64,000 nucleotides of DNA, taken from contig NZ_JABAPM010000001.1 of the NCBI RefSeq assembly GCF_018913465.1, positions 482,465 through 546,464 on the forward strand, read 5' to 3'. Below the pieces are notes generated by a model that had not been told where the DNA came from, did not search any database, and was given only the letters and a program-made list of their open reading frames with translations. The translations under genes were made by a program, and so were the position numbers. Every line of letters begins with the position of its first letter. Within the stretch, counting starts at the first letter, position 1. Shown here piece after piece: positions 28,873 through 38,532 of the stretch. Origin of the DNA: Arcanobacterium phocae. GTDB taxonomy: Bacteria; Actinomycetota; Actinomycetes; Actinomycetales; Actinomycetaceae.

Positions 28873-29901
28873 ATGTCAGATGAACGCCGGAAAATTGTAT
28901 TAAACGCAATTGTGCGTGACTATGTTGCTACTCGGGAACCTGTTGGCTCAAAGGGCATAGTGGAGCGGCATAAACTCAGCGTTTCTCCAGCAACTGTGCG
29001 TCACGATATGTCTCATCTGGAAGAAGCTGGTCTTATTGTTCAGCCGCATACGTCCGCTGGGCGCGTGCCGACTGATGCGGGATATCGCGAGTTCGTTGAT
29101 TCAATCCACGAGATTAAGCCGCTTTCGGTAGCAGAACGTCACGCAATCGAAAAAGTTCTCACTTCTGCTCAGGACCTCGATGAAATTTTGGCGCGGGCAA
29201 CGCGGGCTTTGGCAAAGATTACTGGGCAGGTTGCGGTTATCCAGTATCCATCGTTGCGCCGTACTGCCTTGCGTCATATCGAGCTCATTTTGCTCGGGCA
29301 AGTTCATGTTTTGCTTGTTATTATCACTGACGAAGGTCGGGTAGAAGAACGAACACTGGTTGCTGATCGTGCGTTGGACGCGGATGACGTTGCCAGCGTG
29401 CGTAATAGCATCAACGCGCAGTGCGCTGGAAAACAGCTAAGCGAGCTTGACGATGCGATGGCGAAAGTTGCCGACGACGTTCCGGTAGCTCTTGCCGAGC
29501 TTGCACAAACAGTGGGACATGCAATTATGCACACGCTGGCTGCAGATTCGGAAGAGCACGTTGTCGTGGCCGGCCGAAAAAACCTGGCGCAGTATGATGC
29601 TGATTTTAATGGCACTATGTCTGATATGCTTGACGTTCTTGAAGAACAAGTTGTGTTGATGCGAATGCTGACGCACATGAACGATGGCATGGTCGTACAT
29701 ATTGGTAAAGAGAACACCGAAGTTGAATTGGACAATGCTTCTGTTGTCTCAACGTCATATTCTGGAACTAACCAGTCTTCGGTGGCTCGTCTAGGCATTA
29801 TTGGGCCGACACGAATGGACTACCACCGTACTATGTCGGGTGTGCAGGCCGTAGCCTCATATCTGTCTCATATACTCAGCGGGACACATGAATCTCGATA
29901 A
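28873..29901 (+). CDS. hrcA: Heat-inducible transcription repressor HrcA
   Basis: A 342-residue repressor binding CIRCE. It has an N-terminal winged helix (DERRKIVLNAIVRDYVATREPVGSK, with SVSPATVRHDMSHLEEAGLI as the recognition region and PHTSAGRVPTDAGYR as the wing) and a C-terminal GAF-like and dimerisation region ending in YHRTMSGVQAVASYLS. The ATG at 28873 is chosen for the AGGAGG at 28861-28866. Upstream in-frame starts lie next to CIRCE. It is followed by dnaJ after 38 bases. Confidence 0.96.
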   Translation: MSDERRKIVLNAIVRDYVATREPVGSKGIVERHKLSVSPATVRHDMSHLEEAGLIVQPHTSAGRVPTDAGYREFVDSIHEIKPLSVAERHAIEKVLTSAQDLDEILARATRALAKITGQVAVIQYPSLRRTALRHIELILLGQVHVLLVIITDEGRVEERTLVADRALDADDVASVRNSINAQCAGKQLSELDDAMAKVADDVPVALAELAQTVGHAIMHTLAADSEEHVVVAGRKNLAQYDADFNGTMSDMLDVLEEQVVLMRMLTHMNDGMVVHIGKENTEVELDNASVVSTSYSGTNQSSVARLGIIGPTRMDYHRTMSGVQAVASYLSHILSGTHESR

Positions 29902-29939
29902 GATAAGTTTGCAATCTGACACTAACGAAGAAGGAACAC

Positions 29940-31085
29940 GTGGCTGATTATTACAACACTCTAGGGGTGGACCGTAACGCGACTCCCGAGGAAATCAAGA
30001 AAGCTTACCGAAAGCTTGCCCGCAAGCTCCATCCAGACGTTGCTGGTCCGGAGGGTGCAGAAAAGTTTAAAGAAGTCTCTGAAGCCTACGATGTGTTGTC
30101 GAACAAAGAAAAGCGCCAAATGTATGATCTTGGCGGTGCTGACGCGGTGCGTAATGGCGGCGGATTTGGCGGTGGCGGTGGCGGTGGAGGCTTCGGCTTC
30201 GGCGGCGGACTAGATGATATTTTCAGTACGTTCTTTGGTGGTGGTGCAGCCGAACGTGGGCCGGCGTCGCGTGTCCGCCGCGGCGCAGACTCGTTGGTCG
30301 GCCTCAGCCTGTCACTGAAAGAAGTCGTGTTTGGCGCGGAGAAGAAAATTAGCATCGATGCGTTGACCGAGTGTTCAACCTGCCATGGGCAGATGGCTGC
30401 GCCTGGTACTGAGCCAGTAACGTGTTCGCAATGCCATGGTTCTGGATCAGTACAACGGGTATCGAATTCGATTTTGGGTCAGATGGTTTCTGTTGTTGCC
30501 TGTCCACAGTGTCAAGGCTACGGCACGATTATTTCGACGCCATGTCCAGAGTGTGCTGGCGAAGGACGAGTACGGTCCCATCGTTCTGTAACGGTGAATA
30601 TCCCGGCCGGTGTGGAAAACGGGATGCGGATCCGGATGCAAGGACGTGGTGATGCGGGAATTGCGGGTGGCCCAGCAGGTGATCTGTTCTTAGAAGTAGA
30701 TATTGCCGAGGATCCGAATTTCATGCGTGACGGTGATAATTTGGTCGGCTTTATCGACGTGCCAATGACCTCCGCGGCGTTGGGAACAACGTTCGACGTC
30801 GAAACATTCGACGGCCCGCATACCGTCAAGATTGAACCGGGTATGCAAGCGGGCGATGTTTTGACATTGTCCGGTTTGGGTGTTGGGCGGCTCAACCGTG
30901 GAACACGTGGTGATTTGAAGCTACATATTTCGGTAACTACCCCAACAAATCTCGACGACGAACAACGTGCGTTGCTCGAACAGCTCGCGTCGCTACGGGG
31001 TGAAGAACGGCAGGCCAAGCCGGTTACTGCGGGAACATCGGTCTTTTCTAAGATACGCGACAAGTTTACTGGTCGTTCCTCATGA
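29940..31085 (+). CDS. dnaJ: Molecular chaperone DnaJ
   Basis: A 381-residue type I Hsp40 that delivers substrates to DnaK and stimulates its ATPase. It has a J domain with HPD (about residues 32-34), a glycine-rich linker ([17 protein letters not shown]), four CxxCxGxG-type zinc repeats ([30 protein letters not shown]), and a C-terminal peptide-binding domain. The start is GTG 29940. Its stop overlaps the rsmE ATG. Under CIRCE control with hrcA. Confidence 0.96.
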   Translation: MADYYNTLGVDRNATPEEIKKAYRKLARKLHPDVAGPEGAEKFKEVSEAYDVLSNKEKRQMYDLGGADAVRNGGGFGGGGGGGGFGFGGGLDDIFSTFFGGGAAERGPASRVRRGADSLVGLSLSLKEVVFGAEKKISIDALTECSTCHGQMAAPGTEPVTCSQCHGSGSVQRVSNSILGQMVSVVACPQCQGYGTIISTPCPECAGEGRVRSHRSVTVNIPAGVENGMRIRMQGRGDAGIAGGPAGDLFLEVDIAEDPNFMRDGDNLVGFIDVPMTSAALGTTFDVETFDGPHTVKIEPGMQAGDVLTLSGLGVGRLNRGTRGDLKLHISVTTPTNLDDEQRALLEQLASLRGEERQAKPVTAGTSVFSKIRDKFTGRSS

Positions 31086-31822
31086 CTCGGCCAGTATATG
31101 TAGATCCAGATATTAAGGATGTTCCGGAGGGTAGCACTGTCATTCTGAGCGGCGATGAAGCGCGGCACGCAGTGACCGTGCGACGCACAAAAGTGGGCGA
31201 GCAGATCGACGTCGTTAACGGTTGCGGATACCGGGCAACTATCTCGGTGACGGCAACATCGAAAACCCAGTTGTCTGGAACCGTTGAACACAGTGCACAA
31301 GAACCGGCCCATAAACCTCATACCACGTTAGTGCAGGCGTTAGCTAAAGGCGGTCGGGATGAACAGGCGATAGAAACCGCAACCGAATATGGTGCCGATA
31401 GTTTCATTCCGTGGCAAGCAGATCGCAGCATTGTCTCATGGTCGCAAGATACTAAAGCGGCTAAGGGACAGGCTCGTTGGCAGGCAACTGCCAAAGCAGC
31501 GGCCAAACAATCCCGGCGGTCGTGGATTCCGCAAGTCAGAAACGTCGTATCAAGTAAACAGCTGGTATCGCACATCGTAGCGGAAGTTGAACGGGGAACT
31601 GCGGTATATGTGTGTCATGAATCTGCAACTGAGCCGCTTCGCAATCAACGTTTTGATAGCGAGCGCGTCATGTTCATCGTTGGGCCTGAAGGCGGAATTA
31701 CGGATGATGAGCTTAACCAATTCGTAAATGCTGGTGCGATGAGCGTTTTATTAGGCGAACATGTGTTACGTTCCGCAACTGCGGGACCATGGGCGATCGC
31801 TGTTATCCGCGCAAACGCGTAG
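31082..31822 (+). CDS. rsmE: 16S rRNA (uracil1498-N3)-methyltransferase
   Basis: A 246-residue SPOUT-class methyltransferase. An N-terminal PUA-like domain ([20 protein letters not shown]) precedes the knotted SAM-binding domain with [14 protein letters not shown] and [16 protein letters not shown], both family signatures. ATGA overlaps the dnaJ stop, as in many actinobacteria. Confidence 0.95.
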   Translation: MTRPVYVDPDIKDVPEGSTVILSGDEARHAVTVRRTKVGEQIDVVNGCGYRATISVTATSKTQLSGTVEHSAQEPAHKPHTTLVQALAKGGRDEQAIETATEYGADSFIPWQADRSIVSWSQDTKAAKGQARWQATAKAAAKQSRRSWIPQVRNVVSSKQLVSHIVAEVERGTAVYVCHESATEPLRNQRFDSERVMFIVGPEGGITDDELNQFVNAGAMSVLLGEHVLRSATAGPWAIAVIRANA

Positions 31823-31823
31823 A

Positions 31824-32798
31824 ATGGAAGAGATGATTACTTCACACACTGTCACTGTTCCAGACCGTATTTCGATGATTAACATTCTCGGCCAACGTGA
31901 TGAGGTACTTCGGGTCCTTGAACGTGGTTTAGCTCCTGCACAGCTGTATGTGCGCGGTCAAGAAATTCGGATCTCGGGTTCAGAATCAGCAGTTGATATC
32001 GCGCGTAATCTCATTAGCGAATTGGTCTCTGTTGCCGCGTCGGGACAGCATCTGACCACGGAATCAGTTGAGCGTGCGTTGAAGCTGATGACGGACGGGT
32101 TGAACCGGCCGATCGATATGATGACCACTGATATTTTGACCAATCGTGGGAAAACTATTCGGCCGAAAACGCTCGGACAAAAAGAGTATGTTGATGCGAT
32201 TGATGAGAATACGGTTGTTTTCGGTATTGGCCCAGCTGGTACGGGAAAAACCTATTTAGCTATGGCAAAAGCTGTGGTTGCGCTGCAAAAGAACCAAGTT
32301 AAGCGGATTATTATGACTCGTCCGGTGGTTGAAGCTGGCGAATCACTAGGTTACTTACCAGGTTCTCTCAATGACAAAATCGATCCGTACATGCGTCCGC
32401 TGTATGATGCGCTTTATGACATGATCGATCCGGAAGCGATTCCGAAGCTGTTGGCAGCCGGAACTATTGAAGTAGCGCCGTTGGCTTATATGCGTGGGCG
32501 CACGCTTAATGATGCTTTCGTTATTTTGGATGAGGCACAAAATACGACTCCAGAACAGATGAAAATGTTTTTAACCCGGCTTGGTTTTAATTCGAAAATC
32601 GTTGTTACCGGTGATCTTACCCAAGTGGATCTGCCGCGTAATGCCAAGTCAGGTCTTGGTTTAGTTCGTCGTATTTTACGCGATGTGGAGCATATCAAAT
32701 TTATTGAACTTGGTGCTGGCGACGTAGTTCGACACCGGTTAGTGGCCGATATTATCGACGCCTATGCACGCTATGCGGGGGAGGATATCCATGATTGA
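31824..32798 (+). CDS. phoH: PhoH family protein
   Basis: A roughly 324-residue ATPase of the PhoH/YbeZ type, a partner of YbeY in RNA maturation. A KH-like N-terminal part is followed by Walker A GPAGTGKTYLAMA (about residues 134-146), the conserved MTRPVVEAGE..GYLPG region, and Walker B FVILDEAQNT. The ATG at 31824 lies just after the rsmE stop; an ATG at 31833 is also possible. Its end overlaps ybeY by 8 bases. Confidence 0.93.
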   Translation: MEEMITSHTVTVPDRISMINILGQRDEVLRVLERGLAPAQLYVRGQEIRISGSESAVDIARNLISELVSVAASGQHLTTESVERALKLMTDGLNRPIDMMTTDILTNRGKTIRPKTLGQKEYVDAIDENTVVFGIGPAGTGKTYLAMAKAVVALQKNQVKRIIMTRPVVEAGESLGYLPGSLNDKIDPYMRPLYDALYDMIDPEAIPKLLAAGTIEVAPLAYMRGRTLNDAFVILDEAQNTTPEQMKMFLTRLGFNSKIVVTGDLTQVDLPRNAKSGLGLVRRILRDVEHIKFIELGAGDVVRHRLVADIIDAYARYAGEDIHD

Positions 32799-33303
32799 GG
32801 TCAATGACGAATCCGGCTTTGAGCCAGCTCCAGATTTAGAAGAGATTTCTGAGCTAGCCACATGGGTTCTCGACGATCTGCGGGTCCATCCGCAAGCCGA
32901 TTTGTCGATCGTGATGATTGATGAAGAAGCAATGTCGGCATTGCACGTTGAGTGGATGGATCTTGAAGGCCCGACTGATGTGATGTCGTTCCCGATGGAC
33001 GAGTTGCGGCCAACGCCGCTCGGCGAAGAGCCACGCCCAGGTATGCTCGGGGATATTGCAATCTGTCCGCAGGTGGCCGCCCGGCAAGCGTTAGCTGCCG
33101 GCCACAACACCATGGAAGAGATTCTTTTGCTAACGACGCACGGGATCCTACATCTACTGGGTTATGACCACGCGGAGCCAGAAGAGAAGAAAGAAATGTT
33201 TGACTTACAGCGGCGGTTACTGTTGACATTTTTAGCTCGTCGTCCGCGTGATCCGCGTGATCCGAATGCCACGATCGATGATATTGCACCGACGGTGGAC
33301 TGA
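32791..33303 (+). CDS. ybeY: Endoribonuclease YbeY
   Basis: A 170-residue metal-dependent endoribonuclease of rRNA maturation. The zinc site HGILHLLGYDH (family H-G-x-L-H-L-x-G-y-D-H) lies at about residues 113-123, and LGDIAICP is the upstream conserved strand. The ATG at 32791 is preceded by GGGGGAGG. An in-frame start at 32764 would lie deeper in phoH. The C-terminal tail RRPRDPRDPNATIDD is not part of the fold. Confidence 0.95.
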   Translation: MIEVNDESGFEPAPDLEEISELATWVLDDLRVHPQADLSIVMIDEEAMSALHVEWMDLEGPTDVMSFPMDELRPTPLGEEPRPGMLGDIAICPQVAARQALAAGHNTMEEILLLTTHGILHLLGYDHAEPEEKKEMFDLQRRLLLTFLARRPRDPRDPNATIDDIAPTVD

Positions 33304-33308
33304 TACCT

Positions 33309-34574
33309 GTGTCTGAAATTTCTGCTGTCCCGTTGCCGATTCTTATCGGTATCGCAATCACGTGTGCGCTATTGGCCGCTGGTGGGGCACTAATGTTGTC
33401 TGCGCTATCGCGAATTACCCATGCACAGGTGGAAGATGCGGAGCAAGAAGGCTATTCTGGTCCGTTCGTATCGCGAATTGTAACGCATAGGCTTGCTGCT
33501 ATAACAGCGGTTACGGCGGTACGTTCAGGTATTCTGGTGCTTCTTGGTGCAACCTTGATGGTACTCGTAGGCCTAGTTGTCCATAATTTGGTGCTGAATC
33601 TAGTTGGCGTCGTCGTAGCGATGATGCTGACCTTAGGGCTGACCAACATCATCATTCCGCCTACTCTCGGATTTAAATACCCGGTCCGCTCAGTACGATT
33701 CGGCGGTCATCTTTTATGGTGGTTAACAAAAGTTGGTAGCCTTTTTGTTACGCGCCGCGAAACCGATGATGAGGCAAAGGATTCTGAAGACGATCAGCGA
33801 AACTATATGGTGGAACGGGTATCGGAGTCAGAAGCATTAGAAGACGAAGAACGAGAAATCGTGCGTTCGGTTTTCGAACTATCGGAAACGCTTGTTCGAG
33901 AAGTGATGGTTCCGCGTCCTGACATGGTGACGATCGGTTCTCTCGAATCTCTTGACAATGCTATTTCGCTCTTTAATCGTTCTGGATACTCGCGGGTGCC
34001 AGTCATTTCTGAGTCCAGCGAAGACGTCGTCGGTGTCCTATATCTTAAGGACGTGGTTCGCCGCGTCCATCGTAAATTGTCACGAGACGATCTGAATGTT
34101 GCGGACGTCATGCGTGAGCCGGTTTTTATACCCGAAACGAAAATGGCAGACGATTTATTACGTGAGATGCGTAGCGAAGCAAAACATATTGCGTTAGCCG
34201 TTGACGAATACGGTGGAATCGCTGGTCTGGTGACGATCGAAGATCTCTTAGAAGAAATCGTCGGTGACATGGTTGACGAACATGACCATGCAGAACCTGA
34301 AGTTGAGCAAATTTCTGCTGGGGTTTACCGTGTTCCAGCCCGTCTTCCAGCAGATGAGCTAGGGGAGCTTTTCACTATTCGTATTGACGACGACGACGTC
34401 GAAACTGCTGGTGGGCTGTTAACAAAAGCGTTAGGGCGAATACCGATCGTAGGCTCTGAAGCCCACGCTTATGGAATTATTATGAAAGCTGATAGATTTG
34501 AAGGCCGACGAAAGCGGTTGCAGACCATTATCGCTTATCGCGAGACAACAGAAGAGGATGGAACCCATGAATGA
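33309..34574 (+). CDS. CNNM/CorC (HlyC)-type membrane protein with CBS domains
   Basis: A 421-residue protein of the hemolysin C/CorC family. The N-terminal domain has about three membrane segments (residues 10-120). The CBS pair begins near VREVMVPRPDMVTI (about residues 196-209) and ends near EYGGIAGLVTIEDLLEEIVGD. The C-terminal CorC_HlyC domain follows. Relatives are implicated in Mg2+/Co2+ efflux. Despite the name, hemolysis is not implied. It is commonly found between ybeY and era, as here. GTG start; overlaps era by 8 bases. Confidence 0.9.
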   Translation: MSEISAVPLPILIGIAITCALLAAGGALMLSALSRITHAQVEDAEQEGYSGPFVSRIVTHRLAAITAVTAVRSGILVLLGATLMVLVGLVVHNLVLNLVGVVVAMMLTLGLTNIIIPPTLGFKYPVRSVRFGGHLLWWLTKVGSLFVTRRETDDEAKDSEDDQRNYMVERVSESEALEDEEREIVRSVFELSETLVREVMVPRPDMVTIGSLESLDNAISLFNRSGYSRVPVISESSEDVVGVLYLKDVVRRVHRKLSRDDLNVADVMREPVFIPETKMADDLLREMRSEAKHIALAVDEYGGIAGLVTIEDLLEEIVGDMVDEHDHAEPEVEQISAGVYRVPARLPADELGELFTIRIDDDDVETAGGLLTKALGRIPIVGSEAHAYGIIMKADRFEGRRKRLQTIIAYRETTEEDGTHE

Positions 34575-35499
34575 TCAGATGATTCACGACTGGCCAGAAG
34601 ATTATCGTGCTGGATTTATTTCCATCGTCGGGCGGCCGAACGCGGGCAAATCTACGCTGACTAATGCGTTGGTAGGAACAAAAATTGTTATTACTGCAAA
34701 CCAGCCGGAGACGACTCGCCGCGTTGTACGGGGAATCGTCCAGCGTGACAACGGGCAGCTAATTTTGGTGGACACACCTGGCTTGCACCGGCCGCGAACA
34801 CTTTTAGGCGAGCGTCTCAACGATATGGTTCGAGATTCGCTAGAAGGCGTCGATGCTGCATTGATGTGTTTACCGGCTGATGAAAAAGTTGGTCCGGGGG
34901 ATCGCTATCTTCTCCGGGAACTAGCTAAAGCGCAGGTTCCTATTTTTGCTGCTGTAACCAAAGTAGATAAAGTTTCGCGGGAAGACCTTGCTCATAAGCT
35001 TATTGAGGTTAGCCAACTACACGACTTTGCCGAAATCGTTCCGGTTAGTGCCGTGGCCGGCGAACAAGTAGATCTGGTAGGTGATGTGCTGTTATCGCAT
35101 ATGCCAGTTTCGCCGCCGCTATATCCGCGAGATGCTATTACTGACGAATCCGATGAGGCAATGATCGCGGAATTCATTCGGGAAGCTGCGCTTACCGATG
35201 TGCGTGATGAATTGCCACATTCTATCGCCGTCGTCGTCGAAGAAATGATTGAACGCGAGTCACAACCGGGGGCTAAAAAGCAACCGCTGTTAGACATTCA
35301 CGCACATATTTTTGTTGAACGACCTTCCCAAAAAGGAATTATTATCGGGCGTGGTGGACAGCGGTTACGAAAAGTTGGTCAAGAAGCACGAGCCAACATT
35401 GAACGCCTGCTAGGACGGCGTGTTTTCTTGGACCTTCATGTCAAAGTCGCCAAAGACTGGCAACGAGATCCAAAACAGCTAGGTCGCTTAGGATTCTGA
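34567..35499 (+). CDS. era: GTPase Era
   Basis: A 310-residue Ras-like GTPase with a KH domain, needed for 30S assembly. It has G1 GRPNAGKSTL (about residues 22-31), the switch ANQPETTRRVVRG, G3 DTPGLHRP, G4 TKVD, and the C-terminal KH motif GIIIGRGGQRLRKVG. The ATG at 34567 is favoured because a GAGG motif lies 9 bases before it. The other in-frame start at 34558 abuts that motif. Confidence 0.96.
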   Translation: MNDQMIHDWPEDYRAGFISIVGRPNAGKSTLTNALVGTKIVITANQPETTRRVVRGIVQRDNGQLILVDTPGLHRPRTLLGERLNDMVRDSLEGVDAALMCLPADEKVGPGDRYLLRELAKAQVPIFAAVTKVDKVSREDLAHKLIEVSQLHDFAEIVPVSAVAGEQVDLVGDVLLSHMPVSPPLYPRDAITDESDEAMIAEFIREAALTDVRDELPHSIAVVVEEMIERESQPGAKKQPLLDIHAHIFVERPSQKGIIIGRGGQRLRKVGQEARANIERLLGRRVFLDLHVKVAKDWQRDPKQLGRLGF

Positions 35500-35505
35500 T
35501 TCGCC

Positions 35506-36234
35506 GTGAAAACGTATCGCGATGATGCCATCGTTTTGCGTACCCACGATATCGGTGAGGCCGACCGAGTTATTACGATGCTCTCGCGCAATCATGGGAA
35601 AATCCGTGCTGTAGCAAAAGGAGTACGAAAAACCGGTTCCCGGTTTGGTGCCAGAGTGGAACCCTTTTCCCACGTTGACGTACAAATATATCGCGGGAAA
35701 ACGCTTGATACTATTTCTCAGGTTGATTCGATTGCGCAGTATGGGCGTACTATCGGGCGTAATTATGATGCATATACGGCAGCATCGGCTTTGGTGGAAT
35801 TGGCAGATTATATTAACGACGACGATGTGCCGGATACTCGGCTTTTTGTTTTGCTTTTTGGTGCGTTGCACGCGGTTGCGTCGAATATGCATCCACCCGA
35901 GCTCGTTGTGTACTCGTTTATCTTGCGGTCCATGACGATTGCCGGTTGGGGATTTTCGATTAATGAATGTGCCACGTGCGGAACTACGGGGCCCCACTCA
36001 GCGTTAAATATTGCGGCTGGTGGTGCGGTGTGTGATAACTGCCGACCAGTCGGTTCGGCAACACCATCAGTCGAAACCTGGCAACTATTATTTGCTCTGG
36101 TTGTGGGAGATTGGGCGGTGGCGGATACGTCGTCGTCATCTGCTCGAAAAGCAGCTGGAGCAATAGTCGCAGCCTACGCACAATGGCATTTAGAAAAACA
36201 CATGAAGTCGTTACGTCTTCTTACCGTACACTAG
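35506..36234 (+). CDS. recO: DNA repair protein RecO
   Basis: A 242-residue recombination mediator that loads RecA with RecR. It has an OB-fold N-terminus (YRDDAIVLRTHDIGEADRVITML), the KGVRKTGSRFGARVEPF segment, and a zinc motif CATCG with a later CDNC. The start is GTG 35506, 6 bases after era. Confidence 0.94.
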   Translation: MKTYRDDAIVLRTHDIGEADRVITMLSRNHGKIRAVAKGVRKTGSRFGARVEPFSHVDVQIYRGKTLDTISQVDSIAQYGRTIGRNYDAYTAASALVELADYINDDDVPDTRLFVLLFGALHAVASNMHPPELVVYSFILRSMTIAGWGFSINECATCGTTGPHSALNIAAGGAVCDNCRPVGSATPSVETWQLLFALVVGDWAVADTSSSSARKAAGAIVAAYAQWHLEKHMKSLRLLTVH

Positions 36235-36240
36235 GACATT

Positions 36241-37041
36241 ATGGAACGTATCAATCCTATGCCACATGAGCCACTTGCCCCACCCGCTGGAAAAGTACAG
36301 CCACCGGTGTTACCCGCTGATGCTATTCCACGTCACATCGCCATTGTCATGGATGGTAACGGCAGATGGGCGAATGCGCGTAATCTGCCGCGCACTGAAG
36401 GTCACAAAGCTGGCGAAATTGCACTCATGGATGTTCTAGCCGGGGCGGTAGAAATAGGTGTTGAGGTCGTATCAGTCTATGCTTTTTCGACCGAAAATTG
36501 GCGCCGATCACCCAGCGAAATCGCGTTCTTGATGAAGTATTCTCGCGATGTGATCCACCGCCGTCGTCACGAGCTCGATAATTGGGGTGTAAAAATCGTA
36601 TGGTCGGGCCGGCATCCACGGCTCTGGAGCTCGGTGATTCGTGAGCTGCAAGAGGCACAGCGATTAACGCGTTATAACTCAACCTTGACCCTAAACTTTT
36701 GCTGTAACTACGGCGGACGGGCAGAGATCACTGATGCCGTAGTTGAGATTGCGCGAGCTGCGGCTGCCGGTGAGCTTAACCCACGTAAGATCACAGAAGC
36801 TACAATTGCGAATTCGCTGTATCAGCCAGCACTACCAGATGTGGATCTGTTCATTCGCTCGGGAGGTGAGCAACGCACCTCGAACTTCATGTTATGGCAG
36901 GCGTCTTACGCAGAGATGATGTTTGTTGATGAGCCATGGCCGGAATTCGATCGGACCACGCTATGGCGGTGTATTTCGGATTATGCACATCGCCAACGTA
37001 GATTTGGTGGGGCAGTTGACCAGATCGTGCCGGAAAACTAG
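36241..37041 (+). CDS. uppS: Isoprenyl (undecaprenyl/decaprenyl) diphosphate synthase
   Basis: A 266-residue cis-prenyltransferase making the lipid carrier for cell-wall synthesis. It has the VMDGNGRWA motif with the catalytic aspartate (about residue 38), HKAGEIALMDVL, YAFSTENWRRS, and the C-terminal DVDLFIRSGGEQRTSNFMLWQ and EMMFVDEPWPEF. Product chain length cannot be judged. Starts 6 bases after recO. Confidence 0.95.
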   Translation: MERINPMPHEPLAPPAGKVQPPVLPADAIPRHIAIVMDGNGRWANARNLPRTEGHKAGEIALMDVLAGAVEIGVEVVSVYAFSTENWRRSPSEIAFLMKYSRDVIHRRRHELDNWGVKIVWSGRHPRLWSSVIRELQEAQRLTRYNSTLTLNFCCNYGGRAEITDAVVEIARAAAAGELNPRKITEATIANSLYQPALPDVDLFIRSGGEQRTSNFMLWQASYAEMMFVDEPWPEFDRTTLWRCISDYAHRQRRFGGAVDQIVPEN

Positions 37042-37045
37042 CAAG

Positions 37046-37810
37046 CTAGAAGAATGCGACCAGCAATCCTATCCCGTATGTTCCCCACATTGCTAGGTTG
37101 CCCCAAACAATATTTCGCAGAGTTGCTTGCTTTATCGGTGCACCGCCTAACCAAGCTGAAACTGCGCCGGTGATTGCTAGTGCAATGCTTACCGATACTA
37201 CTGTCAGACCGATTGCCCAGCCGCTGGGAGAAAAGATCATCGCGATAAAGGGGATAAGCGCACCAAGCACAAACGAGATCATGGATGCCCAGGCAGCATG
37301 CCAGGGGTTAGTCAGATCGTTTGCATCGATACCGTATTCATATTGAGTCAAGGCATGGACCGGATCTTTTTTCGTTAGTTCCTCAGACATTCTCCATGCC
37401 AGTGGTTTTGATATGCCTCGACCCGCGATTAGGCTTGCTAGCCGTTGTTGTGCACCGTACGGATCCCGACGAAAGAAATTCCGTTGGGCCAAGACAGCTG
37501 CTTCTTCGGTATCGCGTTGAGTGGACACCGAGACGTATTCGCCGGCGGCCATCGACAGCGCGCCTGCGACCATGCCAGCAACACCTGCAGCAAAGAGTGC
37601 GTGGCTGTCTACCGCAGCTCCGGATACACCCATAACTATGCCAGCAGTGGAGACGATTCCATCGTTGGCGCCAAGGACTCCGGCGCGAAGCCAGTTGAGC
37701 TTGGAATTCAAAACTGTTGTTGTTTGAGCTGCGGGAGTGAACGAAAGATTCGCGGGTGCGTTCGTCTTAATGTCGCAGTTGCAGGAATGATGATCAAAAG
37801 TTAGAGTCAT
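37046..37810 (-). CDS. VIT1/CCC1-family membrane transporter (putative Fe/Mn)
   Basis: A 254-residue protein of the vacuolar iron transporter family. The signature LNWLRAGVLGANDGIVSTAGIVMGVSGA spans about residues 37-64. MAAGEYVSVSTQRD and five membrane segments are visible, and the cytosolic metal-binding loop lies around residues 115-165. A short N-terminal stretch HHSCNC could bind metal. It is convergent with uppS. A candidate iron-regulator site lies about 70 bases upstream. Confidence 0.88.
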   Translation of the reverse strand: MTLTFDHHSCNCDIKTNAPANLSFTPAAQTTTVLNSKLNWLRAGVLGANDGIVSTAGIVMGVSGAAVDSHALFAAGVAGMVAGALSMAAGEYVSVSTQRDTEEAAVLAQRNFFRRDPYGAQQRLASLIAGRGISKPLAWRMSEELTKKDPVHALTQYEYGIDANDLTNPWHAAWASMISFVLGALIPFIAMIFSPSGWAIGLTVVSVSIALAITGAVSAWLGGAPIKQATLRNIVWGNLAMWGTYGIGLLVAFF

Positions 37811-37877
37811 TTTCTGCTCCCTTCGTCTCTAACATTCGTATATCCATACTCTATCTGACGCAATAGCATTGGTATAG

Positions 37878-37915
37878 CAAGGTTAGGCGGGCCTTGGGAC
37901 GGTAGTCCTAACCTT
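37878..37915. promoter_or_regulatory. Inverted repeat resembling a DtxR/IdeR iron box
   Basis: CAAGGTTAGGCGGGCCTTG (37878-37896) matches 12 of 19 positions of the DtxR-type consensus TTAGGTTAGGCTAACCTAA. Its left half also forms a perfect 9-bp inverted repeat (AAGGTTAGG, 37879-37887; CCTAACCTT, 37907-37915). It sits between the VIT1-like gene and the divergent unknown gene. Confidence 0.4.
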
Positions 37916-37983
37916 TTGTGTCGGTGAGGTATCACGTCTAGACTTAGACGCATCGAGACTCCCTACTAGAAGGTTGGACGCTT

Positions 37984-38532
37984 GTGAACTCTGCACGCCG
38001 CTACCTGATCCTGACAACTTTTCAGCATCCTGGACCTGTTGCTGGAGTACTTAAACTTCGAGGCATCTCGGCTACAGTTGTCCCCACGGATTCAGGGGCT
38101 GCGATTGTTCGTGATATTCCGGTAAAAAGCTTTGATGACTGGGACATTAGTGAGCTTCTAGGGGGAGCTGACGATGCTGTAGACGTAGATGAAACCGCAG
38201 ATGTCTCAGATCAGCCTGGTGAAGTAGCAGCTATTGTGTCACAGCTGTCCGAATACGGTGTTATTTTGTTGACTGCGGATTTAGGAGACGACGTCGGCAC
38301 GGAAGTTGGCACATCCGGGCTAGTGTCTGCAGTACGTTATCTATCCGGACAACGAGACGAAGAAATTCCAGGTGGACTCATTCTTAATGTGTTAGATCCC
38401 TTGATTGAATCCCTATTGTTGGGACAAAAAGATCCTGCGGACGTTCCTGGCGCGATTAGTAAGATGACGTCCGAAGAGTTAGAGCAGATTTTCCGCGAGA
38501 TTAACGGTGACGAGGAGAACGATCGTGCCTGA
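37984..38532 (+). CDS. Conserved hypothetical acidic protein
   Basis: A 182-residue soluble acidic protein I do not recognise. The N-terminal half looks alpha/beta (RRYLILTTFQHPGPVAGVLK, SATVVPTDSGAAIV), and the C-terminal half has an amphipathic helix (MTSEELEQIFREING). GTG start at 37984, about 12 bases after AGAAGG. It overlaps the SseB-family gene by 8 bases, so the two are coupled. Confidence 0.7.
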   Translation: MNSARRYLILTTFQHPGPVAGVLKLRGISATVVPTDSGAAIVRDIPVKSFDDWDISELLGGADDAVDVDETADVSDQPGEVAAIVSQLSEYGVILLTADLGDDVGTEVGTSGLVSAVRYLSGQRDEEIPGGLILNVLDPLIESLLLGQKDPADVPGAISKMTSEELEQIFREINGDEENDRA

